Shown piece after piece: positions 26,291 to 35,231 of a stretch of DNA of 64,000 bases (position 1 is the stretch's first letter; each line of letters starts with the position of its first letter). Made by a program: the position numbers and the translations under genes. Location: positions 248,001 through 312,000 of the forward strand of contig NZ_STFZ01000034.1 of NCBI RefSeq assembly GCF_005222845.1, in the 5' to 3' direction. This DNA is from Rhizobium sp. FY34. GTDB lineage: Bacteria > Pseudomonadota > Alphaproteobacteria > Rhizobiales > Rhizobiaceae. The notes under the pieces are model-generated. The model saw only the letters and a list, made by a program, of their open reading frames with translations, was not told where the DNA came from and ran no database searches.

Positions 26291-28528
26291 TCAGATCGTG
26301 CCGGATAGATCCGTGCGCGACAAAGGCAGGCTGCGCACGCGCTTGCCGGTCAGCACAGCCAGCGCATTGACGACAGCCGGGGGAACGCCAGGAACGCCGG
26401 GTTCGCCAATGCCGCCAAGCGGCGCGCCGCTTTCGATGATGCGCACATGCACTTTCGGCATCCGGTCTGGCGGCAGGATGGGATAGCCGTCATAATTGCG
26501 CGCCCGTGGCACGCCATGCTCATAGACGACCTCTTCCATCAGCGCCGTCGACAGGCCGATGGCAACGGCCGAATTGACCTGCGCCTCGACGATGGCCGGA
26601 TTGATGACGCTGCCCGGATCGATGGCCACCCAGATATCATGCACGACCAGATCGCTGCCATTCATCGACACTTCCGCGATCGTTGCCACTTCGCTGCCGA
26701 AGGGAGAGGCCATGGCGACGCCGCGCGCACGGCGCGTGCCATCCTCAGCCACGAAGGGCCCACGCTTCCAGCCGCCGGACAGATCGGCGACAGCTTCCAG
26801 CAAGGTGCGCAGACGTGCATTGTCTGCCAGCAGGCGGTGCCGCAACTCGTATGGGTCCTGCTTGCCGGCATCGGCCATTTCATCGAAGAAGGTCTCGTAG
26901 AAGAAATCATTCATCGAATGGCCGACGGAACGCCAGAAGCCGATAATCGCCGGATCATCGACATGGATCTGGCCAACGCGGCGATTGGCAATGGCATAAT
27001 GCTTCTCGGCAATGCCCTCGACGGTCGTGCTATCCACCGTATCGGGCTTGCGGCCGAACCAGCGCCCGGCCGGGCCTTCGCCCATGCTGACCGCCGACAG
27101 GGCGACCGGCATGCCGCTCTCATCCAGCCCGCCGCGGAAATGCACAGCACTCATGGGGCGCAGCGCATCGCGCAGGAACTCTTCCTCACGGCTCCAGATC
27201 AGCTTGACCGGGCGCCCGACTGCCTTTGACAGAAGAATGGCCTGCGGGAACGGGTTTGCCGAGTCATAGAGGAAATGCCGGCCGAAGAAGCCGCCCAGAA
27301 CCGGTGAATGAATGTTGACCTTGGCGGCATCGATGCCGGCAATCTTGGCCGCAGCCGCCTGGAACATTTCCGGCGCCTGGTTGGGAAGCCAGAGATCCAG
27401 CGTGCCATCGCTGTTGAACCTCGCCAGCGCCGAGGGCGGTTCCAGCTGGGCATGCGCCAGATGAGGCGCATCATAGGTGGCCTGAACCACGGTCTTTGCC
27501 CCGGCCATGGCCTTTGCCACATCGCCGACCGTCTCGGCGGCAATGCCGTCGCCACTCATGGCCTTCAGCTTTGCCATATGCTCTTCAGAGGAGAAATCGG
27601 CGGGCATCATGTTCTTGGTGCCGGCCGCCGGTACGGACCATTCCACCTGCAGACTTTCGGCCGCGCGGCGGGCGCGCCACCAACTGTCTGCGACAACAGC
27701 CACGGCGCCGGGAAGCGTGTGTACCGAATGCACACCCGGCATAGTGCGCACCTGTGCCTCATTGGCAATCGACAGCGGCTCGGCGCCCAGATGGCGGGCA
27801 TGCTGGACGGCGGCATGCAGCATGCCATCCACTTTCAAATCGATGGCATATTGCGTCTTGCCGGTGGACTTGTCATGCATGTCGAGCCGCGCGACCGGCT
27901 TGCCGATCCAGCGGAAATCCGCCTTGGCGCGCAGGGGCGCATCGGCGGGAAGCGGCAGGCTTGCAGCCTCTGCGGCCAGTTCGCCATAGGTGAGAGAACG
28001 GCTGGAGGCCGCGTGGATGACGCGGCCCGGTTCCGTCGTCAGTTCGGCAAGCGGAACGTTGAGGCGCGCGGCGGCGGCCTGCATCACCATCATGCGACCG
28101 CTCGCGCCCAGCTTGCGCATCCGGTCATAGCTCATGCGCACCGACATGCTGCCGCCGGTGAAGCGCACATTGCCGATCAGCAGATAATCCGGTCCCGGAG
28201 GCGCGCATTCCACAACGAAGCGGGCGGGATCGACATCCAGTTCCTCGCCAACGATCTGCGCCATGGCGGTGAAAATGCCCTGCCCGCCCTCGATGAAGGC
28301 GCTGCGAAACAGAACAGAACTGTCCGGACGGATCTCGATATAGGCGTTGACATTGGTTCCGGCTGCCAGGGCAGGAGCGGTTGCCTGTGCGAAAGCCTTG
28401 CGGCCACCGGACACGGACACGCCGAGCACCAGCGTGCCAAGCGAGGCGCCGATGAAGCCGCGGCGCGACAGATTGAGAAGGCCCGATTTGGCGACCGACG
28501 GGCTGTCGATGGATGTCATGTCGTTCAT
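26291..28528 (-). CDS. Molybdopterin-binding subunit of a xanthine dehydrogenase-family oxidoreductase (IorB-like)
   Basis: A 745-residue molybdenum hydroxylase large subunit of the isoquinoline 1-oxidoreductase beta/aldehyde dehydrogenase group. Its Tat signal (LSRRGFIGASLGTLVLGVSV, residues 19-38) implies export of the folded complex with its partner. The two tandem Ald_Xan_dh_C2 halves are readable: GGQGIFTAMAQIVGEEL near 80, PVLGGFFGRHFLYDS, FWRSVGHSMNDFF, and a C-terminal GAPLGGIGEPGVPGVPPA with the catalytic glutamate. AAGGAG lies six bases before the ATG at 28528. The substrate is unknown; aldehydes or N-heterocycles are the usual options. Confidence 0.92.
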   Translation of the reverse strand: MNDMTSIDSPSVAKSGLLNLSRRGFIGASLGTLVLGVSVSGGRKAFAQATAPALAAGTNVNAYIEIRPDSSVLFRSAFIEGGQGIFTAMAQIVGEELDVDPARFVVECAPPGPDYLLIGNVRFTGGSMSVRMSYDRMRKLGASGRMMVMQAAAARLNVPLAELTTEPGRVIHAASSRSLTYGELAAEAASLPLPADAPLRAKADFRWIGKPVARLDMHDKSTGKTQYAIDLKVDGMLHAAVQHARHLGAEPLSIANEAQVRTMPGVHSVHTLPGAVAVVADSWWRARRAAESLQVEWSVPAAGTKNMMPADFSSEEHMAKLKAMSGDGIAAETVGDVAKAMAGAKTVVQATYDAPHLAHAQLEPPSALARFNSDGTLDLWLPNQAPEMFQAAAAKIAGIDAAKVNIHSPVLGGFFGRHFLYDSANPFPQAILLSKAVGRPVKLIWSREEEFLRDALRPMSAVHFRGGLDESGMPVALSAVSMGEGPAGRWFGRKPDTVDSTTVEGIAEKHYAIANRRVGQIHVDDPAIIGFWRSVGHSMNDFFYETFFDEMADAGKQDPYELRHRLLADNARLRTLLEAVADLSGGWKRGPFVAEDGTRRARGVAMASPFGSEVATIAEVSMNGSDLVVHDIWVAIDPGSVINPAIVEAQVNSAVAIGLSTALMEEVVYEHGVPRARNYDGYPILPPDRMPKVHVRIIESGAPLGGIGEPGVPGVPPAVVNALAVLTGKRVRSLPLSRTDLSGTI

Positions 28529-28539
28529 CATCGTCTCCT

Positions 28540-28986
28540 TCACGCTTTTGCCGCCTGGCGCACGGCCGAGGCGATGGCGTTATAGGTGCCGCACCGACAG
28601 AGATTGATCATCGCGCCGGCGATTTCAGCTTCGCTGGGGGACGGCGACTGCTTCAGAAGCGCCGTGGCGGCCATGACCTGGCCGGACTGGCAGTAGCCAC
28701 ATTGCGGCACCTGATGATCCACCCAGGCCTCAACGACCTTGCGGCCTTCGGCATCATCGGCAATCGCCTCGATGGTAACGATATTCGACCCGACAACGCT
28801 TTCGACCGGCGTCACGCAGGAGCGGATCGTCTGGCCATCGATCAGCACGGTGCAGGCGCCACACTGGGCAAGGCCGCAACCATATTTCGTGCCGGTCATG
28901 CCCAGCGTATCGCGCAGTACCCACAGAAGCGGCGTATCCGGCTCGATCTCGACCTGATGTCTTGCACCGTTGACGGTAAGCTCCAT
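28540..28986 (-). CDS. (2Fe-2S)-binding subunit of the Mo-hydroxylase (IorA-like)
   Basis: A 148-residue small subunit with two [2Fe-2S] clusters. The plant-ferredoxin-type cluster uses Cys37, 42, 45 and 57 (GCGLAQCGAC, RSC); the second uses Cys96, 99, 130 and 132 (CGYCQ, NLCRC). It has no export signal and would travel with the Tat-bearing large subunit. AAGGAG precedes the ATG at 28986. It is the first gene of a three-gene operon ending at the terminator near 24800. Confidence 0.95.
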   Translation of the reverse strand: MELTVNGARHQVEIEPDTPLLWVLRDTLGMTGTKYGCGLAQCGACTVLIDGQTIRSCVTPVESVVGSNIVTIEAIADDAEGRKVVEAWVDHQVPQCGYCQSGQVMAATALLKQSPSPSEAEIAGAMINLCRCGTYNAIASAVRQAAKA

Positions 28987-29361
28987 TGCCTTCTCCTTAG
29001 ATCTTGAAACCAACACCGAAAGGCGCCGATCGGTCCCGGTGCCTTGCAAAGTGCCCTGCTTGAATGCCTGGCCCTGCGCTCGCTATGGGCAGCAGTTCTG
29101 TCAATCTGCTGCAGAGCGCCGGTGGGAGGTATACATTAGCCGCGTCTAGTCAATGACTGGCATGAAAAATATTCATAGACAAAAAAGCGGCACCAACGAT
29201 CTTTCGCCGCTCGCAGCAAAAATACGGCTTTCAGGCAGGCACCCTAGTCTGTCCGCATATTACCGGGGGATATCGGCTTCCAGATTGGCTGCCCTATCAT
29301 GCCTTATCTGCATACATAGCGACAGACCGATCACAACCAATTGAACGGCGCTGTGATCGTT
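28987..29361. other. Intergenic region upstream of the Mo-hydroxylase operon
   Basis: About 375 bases without a credible gene. The part near 29180 holds the sit operon terminator (separate entry); the rest should contain the promoter of the hydroxylase operon. I see no strong palindrome. Confidence 0.6.
29181..29211 (-). terminator. Intrinsic terminator of sitABCD
   Basis: AGCGGC (29186-29191) pairs with GCCGCT (29206-29211). On the minus strand a run of six T follows. It lies about 150 bases after the sitD stop and is the first candidate terminator of the operon. Confidence 0.75.
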
Positions 29362-30204
29362 TCAGGCCGCTTCAATCGTTCGGCGGGCCTTAACCGTTGT
29401 GACGATGAAGGCAGCGACGAAGACGCCGCTCATCAGGAGAACAATGGTGGGGGCCGGCGCGCTATCGATGAAAAAGCTCAGATAAATACCGAAGAAACTG
29501 CAGCCGACGGCAATGGCCGTGGCCGTCAAGAGCATGATGTGGAAACGGCGTGCCAGCAGGAAGGCGATGGCGCCGGGCGCCACCAGAAAGGCGACCGACA
29601 GGATGATGCCGACCGCCGTCAGCGCTCCGACGACGGTGAGCGACAACACCGTCAGCAGCCCGTAATGCAGGAGGCGCACGGGAAGGCCGATCGCCTGCGC
29701 ATGCTGGGCATCGAAGGCGTGTACCAGCAGATCCTTGCGCAAGACGCCGAGGAAAATCAGCGAGGCGAGCGCAATCAACCCGGTTTCCAGGAGATCCGAA
29801 GGCGCAATGCCCAGCATGTCGCCAAACAGAATATGGTCGAGATGCACATCGCTCTGCACGGCGACAAACATCACCAGGCCAAGGCCAAACATGCCGGAAA
29901 ACACGATTCCGAGCACCGTATCCTCCTTGATACGGCTATTCTCTTTCAGAAAACCAGTCGCAAGCGCGCAGGCAAGCCCCGCGACAAAGGCGCCGAGCGA
30001 CAGAGGCAGCGACAGCATATAGGCGAGGACGACGCCCGGCAGCACCGCATGCGAGACCGCATCCCCCATCAGCGACCAGCCTTTCAGCACCAGAAAGCAT
30101 GACAGCATCGCCATGGGCACGGCAATCATCAGCGTGACGATGAAAGCATTCTGCATGAAGGGCAGTTGAAACGGCAGGGTGAGAAGCTGAAAGGTCTCGC
30201 TCAT
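29362..30204 (-). CDS. sitD: Manganese/iron ABC transporter permease SitD
   Basis: A 280-residue inner-membrane permease of the ABC-3 (zinc/manganese/iron chelate) family with about eight hydrophobic helices. The family signature GWSLMGDAVSHAVLPGV is at residues 43-59, and GALTAVGIILSVAFLVAPGAIA near 195. It is the second permease of the operon; its ATG overlaps the sitC stop (ATGA). SitC and SitD would form a heterodimeric channel driven by SitB. Confidence 0.94.
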   Translation of the reverse strand: MSETFQLLTLPFQLPFMQNAFIVTLMIAVPMAMLSCFLVLKGWSLMGDAVSHAVLPGVVLAYMLSLPLSLGAFVAGLACALATGFLKENSRIKEDTVLGIVFSGMFGLGLVMFVAVQSDVHLDHILFGDMLGIAPSDLLETGLIALASLIFLGVLRKDLLVHAFDAQHAQAIGLPVRLLHYGLLTVLSLTVVGALTAVGIILSVAFLVAPGAIAFLLARRFHIMLLTATAIAVGCSFFGIYLSFFIDSAPAPTIVLLMSGVFVAAFIVTTVKARRTIEAA

Positions 30205-31067
30205 ACGGCCTCCTCCTCCATGAGGGCATCGGCGCGGCGCCTGCGCGCGGCAATCAAGCCATGCTTGGGGGCAAAGACGAAGGCTAAAAGAAAGATCAGC
30301 GTTTGCAGCACGACGATGATGCCGCCGGTTGCGCCATTGAGGAAATAGCTGGCATAGGCGCCGAAAAAGCTGGTCCCGGCACCGATGCCGGCGGCCATCA
30401 GGATCAGCCGTTCGAAACGGTCGGTCAGCAGATAGGCGGTCGCACCGGGCGTCACCACCATGGCAACCACCAGGAAGGCGCCGACGGTCTGTAGCGCCGC
30501 AACCGTCGAGGCCGCCAGAAGCGTGAAGAACAACACCTTGAGGAAATCGGGTTTCAGGCCAATGGTGCGCGCATGGTTCTCATCGAAGAAGGTCACCATC
30601 AGGTCCTTCCACTTCAGCGCCAGCACGACCAGGCTGATGCCGCCGATCAGCACCAGTTGCAGCGTGTCTTCCGGCGTGATCGCCAGGATATTGCCGAGCA
30701 CGATGGTCTGGATGTTCACCGATGTGGGTGATAGCGACACCATGAACAGGCCAAGCCCGAAGAAGGAGGTGAAGATCAGCCCGATAATGGCATCTTCCTT
30801 CAGCTTGGTGCGCTGGTTGAGAAACAGCATGGCGCCGGCAGCAAGCCCACCCGAGAGGAAGGCGCCAAGTGCAAAGGGCAGGCCCAGCATATAGGCGCCG
30901 GCAACGCCCGGCACGATGGCATGCGACAGCGCATCGCCGATCAATGACCAGCCCTTCAGCATTAGATAGGCCGACAGAAAACCGCAGACGCCCCCCACCA
31001 GCGCGCTGACCCAGATGGCATTCAGCATATAGCCATAGGTAAAGGGCTCAAGAAGCGTCTGGAGCAT
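30201..31067 (-). CDS. sitC: Manganese/iron ABC transporter permease SitC
   Basis: A 288-residue ABC-3 family permease. The signature GWSLIGDALSHAIVPGVAGAY spans residues 39-59 and TVGAFLVVAMVVTPGATAYLL occurs near 200. It overlaps sitB by 20 bases and sitD by four, so the four sit genes are tightly coupled. A basic C-terminal tail (RRRRADALMEEEAV) is cytoplasmic. Confidence 0.94.
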   Translation of the reverse strand: MLQTLLEPFTYGYMLNAIWVSALVGGVCGFLSAYLMLKGWSLIGDALSHAIVPGVAGAYMLGLPFALGAFLSGGLAAGAMLFLNQRTKLKEDAIIGLIFTSFFGLGLFMVSLSPTSVNIQTIVLGNILAITPEDTLQLVLIGGISLVVLALKWKDLMVTFFDENHARTIGLKPDFLKVLFFTLLAASTVAALQTVGAFLVVAMVVTPGATAYLLTDRFERLILMAAGIGAGTSFFGAYASYFLNGATGGIIVVLQTLIFLLAFVFAPKHGLIAARRRRADALMEEEAV

Positions 31068-31956
31068 CGGTCTCCTCCTTCAGCTTCACCTGGCCTTTGG
31101 TCTTGTTGCCATTGCCATAGGTCACGTAAGGCCGCTCGTCATCGGTGATCACCCGCACATGGCGAGCGTCGTCATCATCATGCAGGTCGGCACCGCCGAG
31201 AATGAAATGACGCAGCACGCCGCCAAAGGCCTTTTCCAGATTGGCCTCGTTGAACGTGTCCTCCGTCTTGCCATAGGCGATGACAGTGCCCTTGACGAAG
31301 ACGGTGCGATCACAGAAATCCGGCACGCTGCCGAGATTGTGGGTGGAGACCAGCATCACCCTTCCCTCATCACGCAGATCCTTCAGCAGCGAGACGATCT
31401 GCTCCTCGGTGGTCACATCGACGCCGGTAAAGGGTTCATCAAGCAGGATCACCTGACCTTCCTGCGCCAAAGCGCGGGCCAGAAACACCCGCTTGCGCTG
31501 ACCGCCGGACAGTTCGCCGATCTGGCGCTTGCGGAAGGCCTCCATATTGACCCGCTGAAGGGCTTCGGTGACCAGCTGGTGATCGCGGCGGGAGGGAATG
31601 CGCAGAAAATTCATATGGCCGTAGCGGCCCATCATCACCACGTCCTCAACGAGAACGGGGAAGTTCCAATCGACTTCCTCGGCCTGCGGCACATAGGCGA
31701 CCAGGTTCTTCTTCAGCGCCCGGCGGGCATCCATTCCGAGGATTTCAACCGTGCCGGCCGAGAGCGGCACAAAACCCATAATGGCCTTGAAGAGGGTGGA
31801 TTTGCCGGCGCCATTGACGCCGACAAGTGCTGTGATCGTGCCTTTGGGAATGGTGAAACTCGCATGTTTCAATGCGGTATGGCCATTGCGGTAGGAGACG
31901 GTGATATCGTCGACCTTGAGCCCCGCCGGCTGCTGTTTCACCCGTCCCATCATCAT
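31048..31956 (-). CDS. sitB: Manganese/iron ABC transporter ATP-binding protein SitB
   Basis: The 302-residue ATPase of the Sit importer. Walker A is GVNGAGKST (46-54), the Q-loop follows in VAYVPQAEEVDW, the ABC signature is LSGGQRKR (149-156), Walker B is VILLDEP (169-175) and the switch histidine is STHN. A charged tail with DDDDARHVR and KTKGQVKLKEETD extends beyond the usual end at about residue 250. Three ATG codons in a row start the gene; the first overlaps the sitA stop. Confidence 0.95.
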   Translation of the reverse strand: MMMGRVKQQPAGLKVDDITVSYRNGHTALKHASFTIPKGTITALVGVNGAGKSTLFKAIMGFVPLSAGTVEILGMDARRALKKNLVAYVPQAEEVDWNFPVLVEDVVMMGRYGHMNFLRIPSRRDHQLVTEALQRVNMEAFRKRQIGELSGGQRKRVFLARALAQEGQVILLDEPFTGVDVTTEEQIVSLLKDLRDEGRVMLVSTHNLGSVPDFCDRTVFVKGTVIAYGKTEDTFNEANLEKAFGGVLRHFILGGADLHDDDDARHVRVITDDERPYVTYGNGNKTKGQVKLKEETDAPDAS

Positions 31957-32843
31957 TGCGACAATCCTTTCGCAATCGTGTTGGTCGTGGTTTTCAACAG
32001 ATCCAGGTAGGTTGGAACGGGGCCATCTGGATCGCTGAGACTGTCGACATAGAGAATGCCGCCATATTTCGCCCCGGTCTCGCGGGCCACCTGCTTGGCG
32101 GGATCGGGCGAGACCGTGCTTTCCGAGAAGATCACGTCGATACTGTTGCTGCGCATGGCATCGATCACCGCCCTCACCTGCTGTGGCGTTCCCTGACTGT
32201 CGGAATTCACCGGCCAGAGATAAAGCTCCTTCATGCCGAAATCGCGTGCCAGATAGGAGAAGGCGCCTTCGCTCGTCACCAGCCAGCGGCGGTTTTCCGG
32301 CAGGGCTGCCAGCGTATCGCGGATGGGCTGAACGGCAGCGCGGATGCGGTCGGAATAGGCCTTGGCATTGGCGGCATAGAGATCGGCATGGGCCGGATCG
32401 ATCTTGGTCAGCGCCTTGCGGATGTTTTCCACATAGATCAGCCCGTTTTCAGGCGACATCCAGGCATGCGGATTGGGCTTGCCCTGATAGGCACCGCCGG
32501 CAATCGCCATGGGCACGACACCTTCAGAAACCGTCACGCTTGGTACATTACCCAGGTTGACGAGGAATTTTTCAAACCACTGTTCGAGGTTCAGGCCGTT
32601 GCGCAGCACCAGATCAGCATTGCGGGCGCGCAGGATATCGCGCGGTGTCGGCTGGTAATTGTGGATCTCCGCACCGGGCTTGGTGATGCTTTCCACATCC
32701 GCGGCATCGCCGGCGACGTTCTTCGCCATGTCGGCGATAATGGTGAAGGTGGTGACCACCTTCGGCTTTTCCGCCGCCAGAACCGGCAGCGCCACGAGAC
32801 TGGAAACGCAGGCGAGGCCCGCCAAGAACATGCGCTTTAGCAC
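31953..32843 (-). CDS. sitA: Manganese/iron-binding periplasmic protein SitA
   Basis: The 296-residue cluster A-I (TroA-type) metal-binding protein of the Sit importer. A Sec signal ends near residue 24. The four metal ligands are His61 (EIHNYQPT), His126 (PNPHAWMSP), Glu192 (TSEGAFSY) and Asp267 (YVDSLSDPDG); the His-His-Glu-Asp set is typical of Mn/Fe rather than Zn binders. The start is GTG at 32843, with GAGG ten bases upstream; ATG 32831 is an alternative. Two Mur-type boxes precede it. Confidence 0.95.
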   Translation of the reverse strand: MLKRMFLAGLACVSSLVALPVLAAEKPKVVTTFTIIADMAKNVAGDAADVESITKPGAEIHNYQPTPRDILRARNADLVLRNGLNLEQWFEKFLVNLGNVPSVTVSEGVVPMAIAGGAYQGKPNPHAWMSPENGLIYVENIRKALTKIDPAHADLYAANAKAYSDRIRAAVQPIRDTLAALPENRRWLVTSEGAFSYLARDFGMKELYLWPVNSDSQGTPQQVRAVIDAMRSNSIDVIFSESTVSPDPAKQVARETGAKYGGILYVDSLSDPDGPVPTYLDLLKTTTNTIAKGLSQ

Positions 32844-32859
32844 GGATTTGATCCTCTAT

Positions 32860-32874
32860 TGCAACTCATTCGCA
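32860..32874. promoter_or_regulatory. Mur-type box, proximal
   Basis: TGCAACTCATTCGCA is an imperfect 15-bp inverted repeat (TGC-AACT-C-ATTC-GCA) 17 bases before the sitA start codon. It matches the form of rhizobial Mur-responsive sequences found upstream of sitA. A near-identical copy lies 53 bases away. Confidence 0.75.
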
Positions 32875-32912
32875 ATCTAATCTAGTGCGTCGAACGCCGT
32901 TGTCAACGCTAA

Positions 32913-32927
32913 TGCAAATCATTCGCA
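32913..32927. promoter_or_regulatory. Mur-type box, distal
   Basis: TGCAAATCATTCGCA is a 15-bp inverted repeat with a single mismatch, 70 bases before the sitA start. It shares 14 of 15 positions with the proximal copy. Paired boxes at sitA are known in Rhizobium leguminosarum, where Mur (a Fur homologue) represses with manganese. Confidence 0.8.
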
Positions 32928-33096
32928 ATTTGTTGAAACGCAATTTCGGCGTGCATATGCTTCGAAATGACACGTTTATTCACAGTAGAAAGGAGATGGA
33001 AGTTAAAGCTTCTTCAAGAGTAATCAGCGAGGATGATCCTTGTCTTAAGATTCGTCATTTGTGTTGAGTGGAGTTACGCATGCCGGAGTTCCGGGC

Positions 33097-34257
33097 GTGA
33101 AAGGCGTTAAATTACGACTATCACGGACTCTCGTCATGGTGATCGGTGGGCTCGTGCTTGTCGGCGGCAGTGGCGCCGCAGCCCTGTACATTGGCGCAGA
33201 CTCCCTGCTCGGCCCCTCCTATGAAGAGGTGAACGGCCTTGAGTGCACGACCCTGCAAGTGGTCAAAATCAAACGCAACGATCGCTACTGGGTGCGCAAA
33301 TATGTCTTTACCGAAAGCGGCGATGGCCTGTCGCGCCTGAAGACGGCACTGCGTGTTGCCAAAGCCGTGCAAGTGGCCGAAAAGGCCGATCTCGTGCAGG
33401 TCAGCGTACTCGACAAGACCGGCCCGACACAGCGCGCCGCCATGCGGGGCCGCGCCATCGGCGCGCAGGTCGTCTATATCCCGGATACCAGCCGCGCGCC
33501 CGATCCGAGCGATCCGGTTTATTCCGCCTATTATCTGGAAGGCGCGCCCTCGGCGAAGGGCGAGTATTTTGGCCTGCGTATCGATCCGCCGCTTGAGGAC
33601 ATGACGGCGCTTGCCACAGGGCTCAACGACACGGCCGACTGTATCTCGCCGGTCGTCGAAGGCGAGGCGAAAGCTGGCGGCCATGGCGATACCAAGGGTA
33701 AGGATGCACATGGCAAGGACGCTGGCGGCCACGGCAAGCCGGACGCCAGCGCCGACAAGGGCCATGGCGCAGCGCCCGATGCGCATGGCAAGGAGAAGCC
33801 CGAGGCCGGCGTTGAAGGCGATGGCCATGGCGCCGAGGGTGCAAAGAACGAGAACCACGACGGCGGCGACAAGCCGGCCGAAGGCGGACTTCTCAGCTCG
33901 CTCACCAGCATGGTGTTTGGCGCGCCGGAACCCGCCGAGGCCCATGGCGATGCCAGTCAGGCGGCTGCCCATACGGCGGATGCGACCGATCATACCCAGC
34001 CAAGCGACGAACACACGTCCGTCGCCGAGAAGCCGGGTATTGTCGATCGCATCAAGGGCATGATCTTTGGCAGTGACGCTGACAAGGTGGTTATGGACCA
34101 TGCGCCCGCCGATGCATCGGGCGATGGCAAGGCACCGGCCAATGCCCACAATGCCGCCACCCCGGCACAGGACGGCATTGATCCGATGAAGGTGGCGAGC
34201 CCGGCGGACGGAAAGGCCTCCGAGCCGGCAGCGCCTCCCGCCAAGGTTTCTCACTGA
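33097..34257 (+). CDS. His-rich membrane-anchored protein of unknown function, divergent from sitABCD
   Basis: A 386-residue protein I cannot place in a named family. Residues 9-33 form a signal anchor. Residues 45-188 look globular, with Cys50 and Cys182 and the motifs KIKRNDRYWVRKYVF, RAAMRGRAIGAQVVYIPD and AYYLEGAPSAKGEYFGLR. The C-terminal half (195-386) is low complexity, rich in Gly, Ala, Asp, Lys and His (GHGDTKGKDAHGKD and similar), broken by two similar short hydrophobic helices (GLLSSLTSMVFG and GIVDRIKGMIFG). I chose GTG 33097 (GGAG nine bases upstream) over GTG 33061. The His-rich part is predicted outside the cytoplasm. The sit neighbour suggests, but does not prove, a metal-related role. 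Confidence 0.8.
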   Translation: MKGVKLRLSRTLVMVIGGLVLVGGSGAAALYIGADSLLGPSYEEVNGLECTTLQVVKIKRNDRYWVRKYVFTESGDGLSRLKTALRVAKAVQVAEKADLVQVSVLDKTGPTQRAAMRGRAIGAQVVYIPDTSRAPDPSDPVYSAYYLEGAPSAKGEYFGLRIDPPLEDMTALATGLNDTADCISPVVEGEAKAGGHGDTKGKDAHGKDAGGHGKPDASADKGHGAAPDAHGKEKPEAGVEGDGHGAEGAKNENHDGGDKPAEGGLLSSLTSMVFGAPEPAEAHGDASQAAAHTADATDHTQPSDEHTSVAEKPGIVDRIKGMIFGSDADKVVMDHAPADASGDGKAPANAHNAATPAQDGIDPMKVASPADGKASEPAAPPAKVSH

Positions 34258-34373
34258 CCATCCGACCCAGGGAAGTCGCGGGCAGGTTCTCGGTTTTCGC
34301 CTGAGATGGTCAGTTTGACGCCTGAAGGCTCCGCAGCTTTGATGCTGTGCGGAGCCTCAGACAGACGCTGATC

Positions 34374-35195
34374 CTACCACAGATCAACGTGGCGGTTGAC
34401 ATCCTTGTAGAGCAGATAGCGGAAGCGGCCGGGGCCGCCGGCATAACAGGCCTGCGGGCAAAAGGCGCGCAGCCACATGAAATCGCCGGCCTCGACCTCG
34501 ACCCAATCCGTGTTGAGGCGATAGACCGCCTTGCCTTCCAGCACATAGAGCCCGTGTTCCATCACATGGGTTTCCATGAAGGGAATGGTGCCGCCCGGTT
34601 CCAGGCTGACGATGTTGAGATGCATGTCATAGCGCACATCCGCGGGATCGATGAAGCGGGTCGTGCCCCAGCTGCCCTTTGTATCCGGCATATGGGCAAT
34701 CTGATGCTCATCCTCATGGGAGAAGATCGCCGGCGGATGCTCGAGCCCGTCCACGGCCTGAAAAATCTTGCGCACCCAGTGGAATTTCACCGGGCTGCTG
34801 CCAGTGTTCTTCAATGTCCAGGATGCGCCGGCCGGCAGATAGGCAAAGGAGCCGGTGCGCAGGCTATGCGCCTTGCCATCCAGTGTGATCGTCATGTCGC
34901 CTTCGACAACGAAGATCGCGCCTTGCGCCTTCGGGTTCATCTCGGGCCGCTCGCTGCCGCCGCCGGGCGCCACTTCCATGATGTATTGCGCAAAGGTTTC
35001 GGAAAAACCGGTCATCGGCCGGGCAATGATCCAGGCCCGCGTCTCGTTCCAATGCGGCAGAAGGCTGGTGACGATATCGGTCATGACCGTGCGCGGAATG
35101 ACGGCATAGGCCGTGGTAAACACCGCCTTGCTCGACAGAAGCTCCGTCTGGCCCGGCAGGCCGCCCATATTGGCGTAATATCGTCCCTTATCCAT
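34374..35195 (-). CDS. allE: (S)-ureidoglycine aminohydrolase (bicupin)
   Basis: A 273-residue bicupin of the UGHY/YlbA family, which deaminates (S)-ureidoglycine to ureidoglycolate in allantoin breakdown. N-terminal cupin: SLLPHWNETRAWIIARP, VAPGGGSERPE, EGDMTITLDG. C-terminal cupin: VSLEPGGTIPFMETHVMEHGLYVLEGKAVY, whose Glu/His set is the Mn-binding site, then GDFMWLRAFCPQACYAGG. The ATG at 35195 has GGAG upstream. No other allantoin genes are in the window, so the pathway context is missing here. Confidence 0.92.
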   Translation of the reverse strand: MDKGRYYANMGGLPGQTELLSSKAVFTTAYAVIPRTVMTDIVTSLLPHWNETRAWIIARPMTGFSETFAQYIMEVAPGGGSERPEMNPKAQGAIFVVEGDMTITLDGKAHSLRTGSFAYLPAGASWTLKNTGSSPVKFHWVRKIFQAVDGLEHPPAIFSHEDEHQIAHMPDTKGSWGTTRFIDPADVRYDMHLNIVSLEPGGTIPFMETHVMEHGLYVLEGKAVYRLNTDWVEVEAGDFMWLRAFCPQACYAGGPGRFRYLLYKDVNRHVDLW

Positions 35196-35231
35196 TCTCA
35201 CGTCTCCAAGCATAAGTCGCGTGCCGAATAA

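Noticed and set aside
29153..29344. 63-residue open frame between the hydroxylase and sit operons
   Set aside because: It runs through the sit terminator hairpin and lacks a ribosome binding site.
33061..33096. GTG start 12 codons upstream of the His-rich protein
   Set aside because: No ribosome binding site at that position; GTG 33097 has GGAG at a good distance and gives a proper signal anchor.
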